From Zhongshania antarctica (GTDB lineage Bacteria; Pseudomonadota; Gammaproteobacteria; Pseudomonadales; Spongiibacteraceae), in the NCBI RefSeq assembly GCF_014202945.1, contig NZ_JACHHW010000010.1, positions 1 through 64,000 on the forward strand: a stretch of 64,000 nucleotides of DNA, written 5' to 3'. Positions within the stretch are counted from its first letter, which is position 1. The number at the start of each line of letters is the position of its first letter. Both the position numbers and the translations under genes were made by a program. The notes under the pieces were generated by a model. That model searched no databases, was not told the origin of the DNA, and saw nothing but the letters and a program-made list of their open reading frames with translations. This document shows, in pieces, positions 1 through 9,373 of the stretch.

Positions 1-498
1 ATCCAGATAAACAATGGGATACACCGCATCCAGCGGCCGCGACTGCCATTCAATCACTTCATCAATGACGGCATCGGTGACCTTGGATATGAGGCTCGCA
101 GACACGTCAGCCCCGTACATCTCTTTGAACGTCGCCACGATTTCCCGCGTGGTCATGCCTTGTGCATAGAGAAAGAGTATCTTGTCATCCATTGAGGTAA
201 AGCGTGTTTGGTGCTTTTTAACCAGTTGCGGCTCAAAATCACCGTATCGATCGCGCGGGGTATCGAGTTCAAATTGGCCGTCTTCAGTGCGCAAGGTCTT
301 ACGAGTAACGCCATTGCGGCTGTTCTCTGAGCTGGATTGTTCGTGCTTGTCGTAGCCTAAATGATCGTCTAGTTCAGCATTGAGTGCCGCTTCCACCGTC
401 ACTTTGGTGAGCATAGCCCTGAAATCAGAGAAATCTTTTTCAGTTTTTAGCGTTTTGGCCGCTTCGCGTGCAAAGGCTTCTAAGTCTTTTTTGTTCAT
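1..498 (-). CDS. IS256-family transposase, partial (N-terminal 166 residues)
   Basis: The frame is open from the ATG at 498 down to the window edge, so the C-terminal part lies outside. The start MNKKDLEAFA, the stretch with LDDHLGYDKH and a run of SRNGVTRKTL match the N-terminal half of IS256-type (Mutator-like) DDE transposases. The visible part ends at YPIVYLD, where the first catalytic Asp of the family is expected. The gene reads away from the truncated arsenite transporter, and the IS end lies between them at about 560. Whether the element is intact cannot be judged here. Confidence 0.88.
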   Translation of the reverse strand, partial: MNKKDLEAFAREAAKTLKTEKDFSDFRAMLTKVTVEAALNAELDDHLGYDKHEQSSSENSRNGVTRKTLRTEDGQFELDTPRDRYGDFEPQLVKKHQTRFTSMDDKILFLYAQGMTTREIVATFKEMYGADVSASLISKVTDAVIDEVIEWQSRPLDAVYPIVYLD

Positions 499-561
499 AA
501 TCTGTCTATCCTTCCCGTAAGGGGTTAATGATAGACAGTTACACAGACTTAATTACAGTCT
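499..561. mobile_element. Terminal region of the IS256-type element
   Basis: Between the transposase start and the first codons alignable to ACR3 lies an AT-rich stretch with GACAGTTACACAGACTTAAT followed by TACAGTC. This resembles the terminal inverted repeats of IS256-family elements. The exact end is inferred from where ACR3 similarity resumes, near 561. The second end lies outside the window, so the inverted repeat and target duplication cannot be confirmed. Confidence 0.6.
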
Positions 562-1508
562 CACTATTTCAGTGGTTCGCTTCCTTGGAAGTAGCGCACG
601 TCAATATTCCTGTCGCTATTTTCATTTGGGTGATGATTTACCCAATGATGATTCAAGTGGATTTTTCGTCCATCAAAGACGTGGGTAAAAGACCTAAAGG
701 ATTCTTACTAACCTTAGTCATTAATTGGCTAGTTAAACCGTTCAGCATGGCTCTGCTGGGCTGGTTTTTCTTTAGAGTAGTGTTTGCTGATTTAGTTGAT
801 CCGCAAACCGCGACTGAATATATCGCGGGCATGATTCTTTTGGGCGTTGCACCCTGCACCGCGATGGTTTTTGTTTGGAGCCATCTAACCAAAGGCGATG
901 CCAATTACACGTTAGTACAAGTGTCTATTAACGATGTGATTATGATTTTTGCGTTTGCACCTCTCACCGCGTTCCTGCTCGGAGTCAGCGATGTCATAGT
1001 GCCGTGGGGCACCTTATTGGTGTCCGTGGTGTTATATGTGGTCATCCCCCTTGTCGCGGGTATATTGACGCGGAAGGCACTCGACTCTAAGCAAAATCAT
1101 ACGAAGTTAAGTAACTTTATCGAAGGACTCAAGCCAATTTCTGTTGCCGGTTTGCTGGCTACCGTGGTGCTGCTATTTGGCTTTCAGGCCGAAACACTAT
1201 TAGCCAAACCTCTAGTCATCGTGCTGATTGCCATTCCATTACTGATACAAAGCTATGGAATTTTTGTCATCGCTTACGGTGCAGCTAAGGCCATGAAGTT
1301 GCCACATAACATTGCCGCTCCAGCCGCAATGATCGGTACATCCAATTTTTTTGAATTGGCGGTGGCCGTGGCAATTTCCTTATTTGGTTTGCAATCCGGT
1401 GCAGCCTTGGCAACGGTTGTAGGTGTTTTGGTAGAAGTGCCTGTGATGCTGACGTTGGTGGCTTTCGCTAACGGCACGCGCCACTGGTTTGATAAAGAGT
1501 TGGTATGA
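528..1508 (+). pseudogene. acr3: ACR3-type arsenite efflux permease, 5' end replaced by IS256
   Basis: From about residue 13 the translation matches ACR3 arsenite/H+ antiporters: [12 protein letters not shown], then [13 protein letters not shown], and the conserved [13 protein letters not shown] with its functional Cys. Nine or so hydrophobic segments remain. The family normally has about 30 more residues forming the first transmembrane helix. Here the first dozen residues ([12 protein letters not shown]) and the start codon come from the IS end. The product would therefore be an IS-ACR3 fusion missing helix 1, probably inactive, although expression from an IS promoter cannot be excluded. It was presumably part of an ars operon with the arsH remnant downstream. 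Confidence 0.85.
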
Positions 1509-1680
1509 TGAAAAATACTATGCCGAACTTTATGATCGAGTTGTTGATGTAATGGAGAAATTGGTGAAATTTACGCTACTGATTCGTGATCGCAGCGAAT
1601 ACTTGGTGGATCGCTATTCTGAACGCAAAGAATCTGCAGAAGAATTCCGCATGCGAATTGATCAACGCTCTATCTGAATA
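1489..1680 (+). pseudogene. arsH: arsH 3' remnant
   Basis: The open frame overlaps the end of acr3. Its residues from about 10 ([20 protein letters not shown], then [15 protein letters not shown]) look like the C-terminal tail of ArsH, an NADPH-dependent FMN reductase that oxidises organoarsenicals. A full ArsH is about 230 to 240 residues and only about 55 remain, without the flavodoxin fold, so it cannot work. The join to acr3 looks like an internal deletion. Identification rests on recalled family similarity of the tail. Confidence 0.6.
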
Positions 1681-1780
1681 GTTGAAATCGCCCCATATCT
1701 ACTATTATTTCTGAGTTAGCCATTTCTGAATGTGCAAAGCTGTAGCGTGCGTGGCGTTGACTTAATTTCCAGCCTTTGAA

Positions 1781-1860
1781 CGTCCGCTTTTTACCAGGCC
1801 AGGACATGCGACATGAAAAGCTATTACTAAGGCTCTAGTGTCACATTAGCGGTCAGTCGC
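1781..1860 (-). repeat. 80-bp dispersed element, copy A
   Basis: Read on the minus strand it begins GACTGACCGCTAATGTGAC (complement of 1840-1858, with GC just outside) and ends GGTAAAAAGCGGACG (complement of 1781-1795), with 44 bp between. The same two blocks with the same 44-bp spacing occur at 25375-25454 on the plus strand. The middle is poorly conserved. No coding sense was found. Confidence 0.55.
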
Positions 1861-1924
1861 AGATCGGACTTCCTTATCACGTGGCATAGGCAAGCTTTTA
1901 ATAGTGAGTGAATTAACTCTTAAG

Positions 1925-2323
1925 TTATTTTTGAGTCACCGACAAAGTTTGAAGAATTCCGCACTCTTTAACAGTGCTTTGACTGGCACAGCTATTTCGC
2001 AGCGCCATCAATTTGTCTTGAAGGTCTTGTAACTCATTTATTCGAAGTGCAACTTGCTCTATATGGCTATCAATCATTCTGTTCACATCCTCGCATCCCA
2101 TTCCCGGCTGCTGATTTAGCTCGATCAGCTGCCGAATTTCGGCAAGCGAAAGATCAAGGCTCCGACAATGCTTGATGAACTTTAGCTGATCTACCTTTGC
2201 CGAATCATACAAGCGAAAGTTACCGTCACTGCGCCGCAGCGAGGCCAACAGCTTTTCTTTTTCATAGTGCCGTATGGACTGCACAGAACACCCAGTTAAC
2301 TTGGCTAGCTCTCCAATTTTCAC
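1925..2323 (-). CDS. cadR: MerR-family metal-responsive regulator (CadR/PbrR-like)
   Basis: An N-terminal MerR winged helix (KIGELAKLTGCSVQSIRHYE, then LRRSDGNFRLYD) is followed by a long dimerisation helix. The metal-loop region holds Cys residues in PGMGCEDVN and NSCASQS, and KECGIL near the C-terminus, as in Cd/Pb/Zn sensors such as CadR, PbrR and ZntR. I chose the GTG at 2323: a GAGGTGAG ribosome site lies just upstream, the protein then starts at the usual VKIGEL, and the divergent promoter at 2341-2371 stays outside the coding region. A longer open frame reaches 2377 but would cover that promoter. It should control the adjacent CDF gene and possibly the czc operon. Confidence 0.85.
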   Translation of the reverse strand: MKIGELAKLTGCSVQSIRHYEKEKLLASLRRSDGNFRLYDSAKVDQLKFIKHCRSLDLSLAEIRQLIELNQQPGMGCEDVNRMIDSHIEQVALRINELQDLQDKLMALRNSCASQSTVKECGILQTLSVTQK

Positions 2324-2340
2324 CAATCTCACCTCAATGC

Positions 2341-2371
2341 TTGACTCTATAGTTACCATAGAGTTTAGGCT
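2341..2371 (+). promoter_or_regulatory. MerR-type operator-promoter for the CDF gene
   Basis: A -35 TTGACT (2341-2346) and a -10 TAGGCT (2366-2371) are 19 bp apart, the over-long spacer typical of MerR-regulated promoters. Between them is a perfect dyad ACTCTAT (2344-2350) / ATAGAGT (2358-2364) with a 7-bp centre, very like cadA/zntA/pbrA operators. It drives the gene at 2403 and sits in front of the divergent regulator. Confidence 0.88.
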
Positions 2372-2402
2372 AAGCATGATTTAAAGTAAAAGGAGCGGCG
2401 CA

Positions 2403-3293
2403 ATGACACTGACTGGCAACGGCCAACCTGCAGAGAATACCGATGATAAAGGTGCTATAAGCACCCTGCAGCCCGATAAAATCTACGTTAGCCAGTTTGT
2501 GGTTTCCAAGATGGACTGTCCTTCTGAGGAACGCATAATTCAGATGGCTCTAGAGGGCATGGAACCGGATGTGGTTCTAGAATTTGACACGCCCAACCGC
2601 ATGCTGAAGGTATTTCACAGTGGCAACCTTGTCGCCATACAGTCTCGTTTGGATTTGCTTAGCCTCGGCGCGAAAATTAAAGATACTCACAATTTAGACC
2701 ACGATGAACTGTCGCAAGTGATAGCTTCAGCAAAAGAGGCAAGTTTAAAAGAAGGTACCATCCTAAAATGGTTACTTGCGATTAACGCAACCATGTTTGT
2801 TGTTGAATTTTTGGTTGGGTGGTTGGCGCAATCTGCTGGGCTTATTGCAGACTCGCTAGATATGTTCGCTGACGCGACAATTTATGGCGTGGCACTCTAC
2901 GCAGTTGGCCACAGCGTCAAAAGGAAGCTGCAGGCTGCTCACCTTTCAGGCTGGTTGCAACTAGCGTTAGCTTTAGGTGCGCTAAGTGAAGTGATACGAC
3001 GATTTATGTTTGGCAGTGAACCTGCGTCCACTTTGATGATGAGCTTTGGTTTTATCGCTTTGATAGCCAACGTAATATGCCTAATTTTGATATCTAAAAG
3101 CAAAGATGATGGCGCACACATGAAGGCCAGCTGGATTTGCTCATCGAACGATGTGATCTCCAATGTGGGTATTATTTTAGCCGGCGTGCTTGTCGCAGCA
3201 ACAGGTTCGCGCTACCCTGACTTGCTGATTGGCTTGGTTATTTCCGTCATTGTGTTGCATGGCGCGCACCGAATTCTGAAGTTAAAAGCTTAA
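2403..3293 (+). CDS. Cation diffusion facilitator (CDF) metal exporter with N-terminal HMA-like domain
   Basis: Residues about 28-100 resemble a ferredoxin-like heavy-metal domain, with MDCPSEE at 37-43 where CxxC is common, so only one Cys is left. From about residue 118 come six hydrophobic segments with the CDF signature ADSLDMFADA (D150, D153, D157) and a second site in SSNDVISN. The family exports divalent cations (Zn, Cd, Co, Ni) from the cytoplasm by proton exchange. An AGGAG ribosome site precedes the ATG. It is transcribed from the MerR-type promoter just upstream. The metal cannot be named from sequence. Confidence 0.85.
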   Translation: MTLTGNGQPAENTDDKGAISTLQPDKIYVSQFVVSKMDCPSEERIIQMALEGMEPDVVLEFDTPNRMLKVFHSGNLVAIQSRLDLLSLGAKIKDTHNLDHDELSQVIASAKEASLKEGTILKWLLAINATMFVVEFLVGWLAQSAGLIADSLDMFADATIYGVALYAVGHSVKRKLQAAHLSGWLQLALALGALSEVIRRFMFGSEPASTLMMSFGFIALIANVICLILISKSKDDGAHMKASWICSSNDVISNVGIILAGVLVAATGSRYPDLLIGLVISVIVLHGAHRILKLKA

Positions 3294-3352
3294 ACAGTTC
3301 GGCGTTTCGAACGCTACCAGATACCAAACCGCATTCATTAAAAAGGTTAATT

Positions 3353-3691
3353 GTGACTAAACATTGGACATCTTATCTGCTGATAATACTGATTGCTTGC
3401 CAGTCAGTATTTGCTTTTGCGGATAACCATGACGTTCAAGACGCAAGTCCATTGGCTGTATTTGATCAAAGTGACATCACTCAAAACGAATTAATTGTTA
3501 AGCAGCTTAATACCAAAGATTCGACACATCTAGACAACTGCGACCACTGCGGTTTTTGTCATCATGGCCAGCTAGTTCCGGCACTCCTGTCATTTTCATC
3601 TGCTCCGAGCACTGTATTACTCAAAACCCAATATAATATGGCGATTCCTAACGACCCGCTATTCTCCTTCTACCGCCCTCCCAAAGTTTAA
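3353..3691 (+). CDS. Small secreted Cys/His-rich protein of the czc operon
   Basis: The gene starts with GTG, giving a signal peptide-like N-terminus (YLLIILIACQSVFAFA) and a mature part of about 88 residues. The centre holds a metal-ligand cluster, CDHCGFCHHG, at about 63-72. Small proteins of this kind (DUF2946-like) often precede RND metal-efflux genes, where they are thought to bind or sense periplasmic metal. I do not recognise a defined family with confidence. It lies about 70 bp before czcC on the same strand. Confidence 0.65.
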   Translation: MTKHWTSYLLIILIACQSVFAFADNHDVQDASPLAVFDQSDITQNELIVKQLNTKDSTHLDNCDHCGFCHHGQLVPALLSFSSAPSTVLLKTQYNMAIPNDPLFSFYRPPKV

Positions 3692-3774
3692 GCCTACGTT
3701 TTACTAATCTAACGACATTTCGGTTATTTCCGTAATGTTTAGCATGATTCCGTCTATTAAACGTGGATTTTTAC

Positions 3775-5115
3775 ATGGCTATTCGCTTTTTTATGCCTAC
3801 GAGATTCGTATGGCGCACGCAACACAGCTTTAAAAAGCTGGTGCTTTTATGTTTGTTTTTCGGCTGGCAAGTATCTTTTGCGCACGCTGAAGCTACAAAT
3901 AACTCCCTTACGCTCAATGCCGCACTTAAGCGTGCTATCGAGCTAAACCCGTCATTAAAGGTTTTTGAGTTTCGCAATTCTGCGCTAAGTGGGCAGATGC
4001 AAATTGCGGCGCTAAAACCTGCCTATGAGCTAGGAATTGACGCAGAAAACTTTTCTGGCGCAGATGAGCTCAGTGGGTTTGATGGCGCAGAACTTACCGT
4101 TTCGCTCTCCTCTGTTTTGGAAATGGGCGATAAACGCTCAGCGAGGCGGGGTATTGTTTCAAGTAGTCGCTCAGTGATCGATGCACAGCGACAAGTGGAA
4201 TCATTGGAATTATTAGGCGAAGTGACCCGCCGATATGTGGATGCGCTTGCTGCACAGGAGCAGGTTACCCTAGCGAGAGAAGCCAATAGGCTTGCCAATG
4301 AAACGCTTAATATCGTGAGACGGCGAGCCGAAGCTGGGGCAGCGCCTGAAGCAGAGGTGAAACGGGCACTCGCGGCTGCGTCACAGGCAGGCCTAACGCT
4401 ACAGTCCACCCAACAGCAGCTTAACTACTTAAAAGTTTCCCTCGCTGCGCTCTGGGGTAAAAAAACGCCTAATTTTGTGACACTTGAAGGTGATTTATAT
4501 CACTTTGGCACCGATATTGAGTTTGACTCGCTCTTCGCAAAAATGGAGAAGAATCCAGCAATCCTCATTTTTGCGGCTGAAGAGCGCCTCAAGGATGCCG
4601 AACTGCGCGTTGCCACAACACAGTCGAAAGCGGATGTCAGTTGGTCGCTAGGGGTGCGTCGATTTCAAGCAAACGATGATTCTGCACTGGTGGCCGGCTT
4701 CAGCATGCCACTGTTTTCCGGCAGAAGAAACACAGGGGCGGTCTCTGCCGCGCGTGCCCAGCGCAATGAAATCTATGTACAAAAAGAAGTGGCTTTACTG
4801 AGTATGCACACACAATTGTTCCGTGCATTCCACAATAGAAAGCAAGCAATTCTCGCGGCCAAAACACTACAAAGCACCATCATCCCTGCACTGCGAGATG
4901 CACTCAAAGAAACGCAAGCTGCCTATGAACGTGGGCGCTATGGCTATTTGGATTACGTGTCTGCACGGCAGGAATTACTGAATGCTCAGCGCACACTGAT
5001 CGAAGCGGCTGCGTCTGCACTCATTTATGGCGCCGAAATTGAACAGCTAACAGCAGAGCCCTTGTCCTCGACGCTCTATAGCGTATCAAGCGATTTCTCA
5101 GGAACAGTACAATGA
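3775..5115 (+). CDS. czcC: TolC-family outer-membrane channel of the RND metal efflux pump (CzcC)
   Basis: An N-terminal signal sequence (LVLLCLFFGWQVSFAHA) is followed by two outer-membrane efflux (OEP) repeats with long helices, for example SLTLNAALKRAIELNPSL near the start and YERGRYGYLDYVSARQELL near the end. CzcC forms the outer-membrane exit duct for CzcBA. I chose ATG at 3775; a GTG at 3763 would add four residues. The stop overlaps the next start (ATGA at 5112-5115), so translation is probably coupled with czcB. Confidence 0.9.
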   Translation: MAIRFFMPTRFVWRTQHSFKKLVLLCLFFGWQVSFAHAEATNNSLTLNAALKRAIELNPSLKVFEFRNSALSGQMQIAALKPAYELGIDAENFSGADELSGFDGAELTVSLSSVLEMGDKRSARRGIVSSSRSVIDAQRQVESLELLGEVTRRYVDALAAQEQVTLAREANRLANETLNIVRRRAEAGAAPEAEVKRALAAASQAGLTLQSTQQQLNYLKVSLAALWGKKTPNFVTLEGDLYHFGTDIEFDSLFAKMEKNPAILIFAAEERLKDAELRVATTQSKADVSWSLGVRRFQANDDSALVAGFSMPLFSGRRNTGAVSAARAQRNEIYVQKEVALLSMHTQLFRAFHNRKQAILAAKTLQSTIIPALRDALKETQAAYERGRYGYLDYVSARQELLNAQRTLIEAAASALIYGAEIEQLTAEPLSSTLYSVSSDFSGTVQ

Positions 5116-6047
5116 ATATATACGATACGATTAAAACACCCATTATTAATGCCATTTTCTACGCCACAATTTGTTTTTCAGCATTAGTCGCCCATGCCGA
5201 AAGTGGACATGGCGATGAAGAAGATCATGACGAGGGCCACATTGAACTCTCTCAAGAGCAAATGAAGCACGCGGGTATCGGCCTAGCCCAAGTTGGGCCT
5301 GGCGCAATTCGCGAGACATTAGCCGTTTACGGGGTTATTACGAGCAACGCGGAACAAACCCAAGCCGTCACAGCCCGCTATGACGGCGTCATCCGCGCCG
5401 TCAATAAAACCATTGGCGATAACGTCCGAAAAGGTGATGTGCTTGTCACTGTTGAGGCGAATGAAAGCTTAAAAACCTATCCTATTTATTCTGCACTTAA
5501 TGGTGTCATTAGTCAGCGCAACGCCAATATTGGCGAACAGACAAACGATAAGACACTGTTTGTTGTTGAAGATTACTCTAGCGTTTGGGTAGATCTTTCC
5601 GTGTTCCCCAAAGACATCGCCAAGCTCTCATTGGGGCAAACGGTAAGGATAAAAAGCACTAACCACGCCAGCACTGGCGAAGGGAGAATTATCTTTATTG
5701 CCACTCAGGGTAACCCTTCTAATCAAGCCACCACAGCGCGCGTCCTGCTGAACAATGTCGACAACCTATGGAAACCTGGACTTTTTGTTAATGCCGAAAT
5801 CACCCAAACAGAAACTGCTGCAGCCACTGTTATCGACAATGAAGCTGTGCAACTGATCGAAGGTGAAACCGTCATTTTCGTGAAAGGAGACGAAGGTTTT
5901 GAACCTCGCAATATCACCTTAGGTCGCACAGATGGCGAAGCCAGCGAAGTACTGCGTGGACTAAAAGTTGGCGAAACATATGTGATCAAAAATAGCTTTG
6001 TTTTGAAATCTGAAATGGGCAAGGAGGATGCTGAGCATGGACATTAA
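5112..6047 (+). CDS. czcB: Periplasmic adaptor (membrane fusion protein) of the RND pump, CzcB-like
   Basis: A signal peptide (ATICFSALVAHA) is followed by an acidic His-rich stretch (HGDEEDHDEGH) and a barrel-sandwich/lipoyl core: ARYDGVIRAVNKTIGDNVRKG, then SALNGVISQRNANIGEQ. A beta-barrel and a membrane-proximal domain follow. With 311 residues it is short for CzcB, lacking a long helical hairpin, as in some HME adaptors. It ends EDAEHGH, a His-rich tail. It overlaps czcC by 4 bp and is 89 bp from czcA. Confidence 0.9.
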   Translation: MNIYDTIKTPIINAIFYATICFSALVAHAESGHGDEEDHDEGHIELSQEQMKHAGIGLAQVGPGAIRETLAVYGVITSNAEQTQAVTARYDGVIRAVNKTIGDNVRKGDVLVTVEANESLKTYPIYSALNGVISQRNANIGEQTNDKTLFVVEDYSSVWVDLSVFPKDIAKLSLGQTVRIKSTNHASTGEGRIIFIATQGNPSNQATTARVLLNNVDNLWKPGLFVNAEITQTETAAATVIDNEAVQLIEGETVIFVKGDEGFEPRNITLGRTDGEASEVLRGLKVGETYVIKNSFVLKSEMGKEDAEHGH

Positions 6048-6136
6048 TCACATCCGCCGCACTGCGAACTCCAACCGCAGTTTTTGCCACCAGCACTACG
6101 TTATTTCGTGGTGCGAGACCGTAGTAGGGCCTCGCT

Positions 6137-9100
6137 ATGATCGATAAACTTATTCAATTTTCCATTGCCCGCCGTTGGCTGATCATGTTTTTTGCGCTCG
6201 CCATCAGTGCACTCGGTGTTTGGAATTATCAAAACCTACCCATCGATGCCGTACCCGATATCACCAATGTACAGGTACAAATTAATACAAGTGCACCCGG
6301 TTACTCACCGCTGGAAGTTGAGCAGCGTATTACCTACTTGGTCGAGCTGGCGATCACCGGTTTACCTTACGTAGAGAGTACCCGCTCTTTGTCGAGATAT
6401 GCGCTCTCTCAGGTCACCGTTGTATTTGAAAAAGGGACGGACATTTACTTTGCCCGCAACCTGATCAATGAACGTTTGCAACAGGCCAAAAGTGATATGC
6501 CCTCGGGCATTGAACCCGTGATGGGGCCAGTAGCGACCGGCCTCGGGGAGATTTTTCACTACGCGGTGCACGCAGACGACGATGCTCGACAGCCAAACGG
6601 CGAGAAATATGATGCGACTGCCTTGCGCACCTTGCAAGATTGGGTCATTCGTCCCCAGTTGCGCCTGGTCAATGGTGTGACGGAAATCAACACGATCGGA
6701 GGTTTTGAAAAAGAGTTTCACATCACTCCGACCCCTGCGCGACTATTAACCTTCGGCTTAAGCTTTGATGACTTGGTTGAGGCAATAGAAAAAAACAACG
6801 CCAATGTTGGTGCGGGTTACATTGAAAAAAATGGTGAGCAATATCTTATTCGCGCACCTGGACAAGTTGCGAACATTTCTGAAATTGAGACGATCATTGT
6901 CGCGCACAAAGACGGCATTCCGATAACGGTAGCCGATGTGGCCGACGTCGGTTTTGGCAAACAGCTCCGTACCGGCGCGGCAACCCTTGATGGGGAAGAA
7001 ACCGTACTCGGCACCGCCGTGATGCTGTTGGGCGGTAATAGTCGCAGTGTTTCAGAAGCGGTTTCCGCAAAACTGGTGGAAATCAATAAAACACTGCCCA
7101 AAGGGATCACCGCCGAGCCCGTCTATAACCGAACGGTACTCGTCGATAAAACCATTGCAACCGTACAGAAGAACCTGCTTGAAGGTGCGGTACTGGTTGT
7201 CGTTGTTTTATTAGTCATGCTCGGCAACGTCCGCGCCGCTTTACTCACTGCGATGGTCATTCCGCTGTCAATGCTAATGCTCATGACAGGTATGGTACAA
7301 GCCAAAGTCAGTGCCAACTTGATGAGCTTGGGGGCGCTCGATTTTGGTCTTATTGTCGACGGCGCAGTGATTATTGTTGAGAACTGCATACTAAGACTGG
7401 CTGGTAGGCAGCATCAACTCGGCCGCATACTCAAACTGGATGAACGCTTCCAAACCGTTTTCGCCGCGACACGGGAAGTTTTCACGCCAAGCTTGATCAG
7501 CGTTCTGGTGGTGATTTTAGTAAACTTGCCGATCCTCGCTCTCACCGGCGTAGAGGGGAAAATGTTTACGCCCATGGCCATGGCCGTGATCATCGCCTTA
7601 TTGTCGGCCTTGGTGCTGTCATTAACCTTTGTGCCCGCTGCAGTCGCACTGTTGCTCAGTGGTCATATTGAAGAAAAAGACAACATCATTGTTCGTCAAT
7701 CAAAACGGGTGTATACCCCAATTCTGGCGTGGGTACTCAAATTCCGTTTCAGCGTATTAGCTGGCGCGGTACTGCTAATCATCGCTGTTGGCGGATTGAC
7801 CACAAAAATGGGCACTGAGTTTATTCCAAACCTGGATGAAGGTGATATTGCCATTCAGGCTTTGCGTATTCCGGGCACCAGCCTTACCCAATCCCTCGAC
7901 ATGCAGTTTCGGCTTGAACGCGCCGTACTGGAAATACCGGAAGTAAAAACCTACTTCTCACGCGTCGGCACCGCAGAGGTTGCCAGTGATCCCATGGGGC
8001 CAAACATCTCTGATGGCTATGTGATGCTGAAAGATCGTGCAGACTGGCCCGACCCCGACAAGTCTAAAGCCCAACTGCTAGAAGATATCCGGCAAAAACT
8101 GATGCTCATTCCCGGTAACGCGTTCGAGATAAGCCAACCGATACAGCTTCGTTTTAATGAACTGATTTCAGGTGTTCGCTCAGACCTAGGCATTAAGATT
8201 TACGGCGACGATCTAGATCAGTTATTGAAATCAGGTTCTGATATTGCTACGGCGCTTAACGGAGTTGAGGGTGCTGAAGGCGTCAAAGTAGAGCAGGTTT
8301 CTGGTTTACCTATATTGTCGGTTGAAGCCAATCGACCGGCGCTATACCGCTACGGCCTTAATGTCGCTGATGTCCAAGAGGTATTAGCTGCTGCGACAGG
8401 TGGCGAAGAAGCCGGATTAATCTTTGAGGGCGACCAACGGTTTACCATCGTTGTACGGGTCGCGGAGGAAATCCGCAACGACTTGCGAGCGCTAGAACGG
8501 TTGCCGATACCACTCCCGCAAGGAGGCTACGTACCACTCAATGAAGTCGCCACGCTCACGCTGGCACCGGGGCCGAACCAAATTTCCCGCGAAAATGGTA
8601 AACGCCGCCTTGTCGTGAGTGCCAACGTACGGGGCCGGGATTTAGGTGGTTTTGTCGCCGATGTGCAATCTCAAATTGAACGAGAGGTGACCTTGCCGCC
8701 CGGCTACTGGCTGGAATACGGTGGCACGTTTGAGCAACTCCAATCCGCAACGGAGCGGTTAAGCCTCTTAGTACCCGTGACACTTGTCATGATTTTTGCC
8801 CTACTCATGATGACCTTTGGTTCTGCGAAAGATGCGGCACTCGTATTCAGCGGTGTGCCACTTGCGCTAACTGGCGGTGTCATTGCGCTTTGGCTGCGTG
8901 ATATCCCCTTGTCGATCACCGCAGGGGTTGGCTTCATTACGCTATGCGGTGTTTCGGTACTCACCGGCGTAATGATGGTCTCGGCGTTTAGAGATCAGCT
9001 GGAGCAGGGTAATGATATCGATTTATCGATCAAAGAAGGCGCGATGTTACGGCTACGGCCGATATTAATGGTCGCATTGGTAGCCGCGCTCGGATTTCTG

Positions 9101-9280
9101 CCGATGGCCCTCAACACCAGCACTGGTGCAGAAGTGCAGCGGCCACTCGCGACGGTGGTTATCGGGGGAATCATCTCCTCTACCCTATTAACCCTACTGG
9201 TTTTGCCCGGTTTATACCGTATGGCTTACCGCAAACCAAAAAACATCCCTGAGGGTGATGAGAGTCAAATGGCATCTTAA
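6137..9280 (+). CDS. czcA: Heavy-metal RND efflux transporter, CzcA-like
   Basis: At 1047 residues it has the normal length for HME-RND proteins: an N-terminal helix, a large periplasmic porter domain, helices 2-6, a second porter domain (from about 560) and helices 8-12. Helix 4 carries DFGLIVDGAVIIVEN, which fits the Co/Zn/Cd-type signature DFGx3DGAx3VEN rather than the Cu/Ag (CusA) pattern. It uses proton flow to drive divalent metals out through CzcB and CzcC. The second czcA in this window (13120-16227) is a diverged paralog. Confidence 0.93.
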   Translation: MIDKLIQFSIARRWLIMFFALAISALGVWNYQNLPIDAVPDITNVQVQINTSAPGYSPLEVEQRITYLVELAITGLPYVESTRSLSRYALSQVTVVFEKGTDIYFARNLINERLQQAKSDMPSGIEPVMGPVATGLGEIFHYAVHADDDARQPNGEKYDATALRTLQDWVIRPQLRLVNGVTEINTIGGFEKEFHITPTPARLLTFGLSFDDLVEAIEKNNANVGAGYIEKNGEQYLIRAPGQVANISEIETIIVAHKDGIPITVADVADVGFGKQLRTGAATLDGEETVLGTAVMLLGGNSRSVSEAVSAKLVEINKTLPKGITAEPVYNRTVLVDKTIATVQKNLLEGAVLVVVVLLVMLGNVRAALLTAMVIPLSMLMLMTGMVQAKVSANLMSLGALDFGLIVDGAVIIVENCILRLAGRQHQLGRILKLDERFQTVFAATREVFTPSLISVLVVILVNLPILALTGVEGKMFTPMAMAVIIALLSALVLSLTFVPAAVALLLSGHIEEKDNIIVRQSKRVYTPILAWVLKFRFSVLAGAVLLIIAVGGLTTKMGTEFIPNLDEGDIAIQALRIPGTSLTQSLDMQFRLERAVLEIPEVKTYFSRVGTAEVASDPMGPNISDGYVMLKDRADWPDPDKSKAQLLEDIRQKLMLIPGNAFEISQPIQLRFNELISGVRSDLGIKIYGDDLDQLLKSGSDIATALNGVEGAEGVKVEQVSGLPILSVEANRPALYRYGLNVADVQEVLAAATGGEEAGLIFEGDQRFTIVVRVAEEIRNDLRALERLPIPLPQGGYVPLNEVATLTLAPGPNQISRENGKRRLVVSANVRGRDLGGFVADVQSQIEREVTLPPGYWLEYGGTFEQLQSATERLSLLVPVTLVMIFALLMMTFGSAKDAALVFSGVPLALTGGVIALWLRDIPLSITAGVGFITLCGVSVLTGVMMVSAFRDQLEQGNDIDLSIKEGAMLRLRPILMVALVAALGFLPMALNTSTGAEVQRPLATVVIGGIISSTLLTLLVLPGLYRMAYRKPKNIPEGDESQMAS

Positions 9281-9373
9281 TGCTCCACCGTCTGGTCATA
9301 AGGCTGTGCATTACTTATGGCCAGACAAATGCTCAACCATAAATATCGCTCTACTAATTCATGGAGTACCGTT

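Noticed and set aside
2324-2377. Longer N-terminus for the MerR regulator (start at 2377)
   Set aside because: It would cover the -35, dyad and -10 of the divergent promoter, adds residues not found in the family, and the GTG at 2323 has a good ribosome site.
4023-4409. 128-codon minus-strand frame inside the first czcC
   Set aside because: Shadow of a clear coding gene with biased composition.
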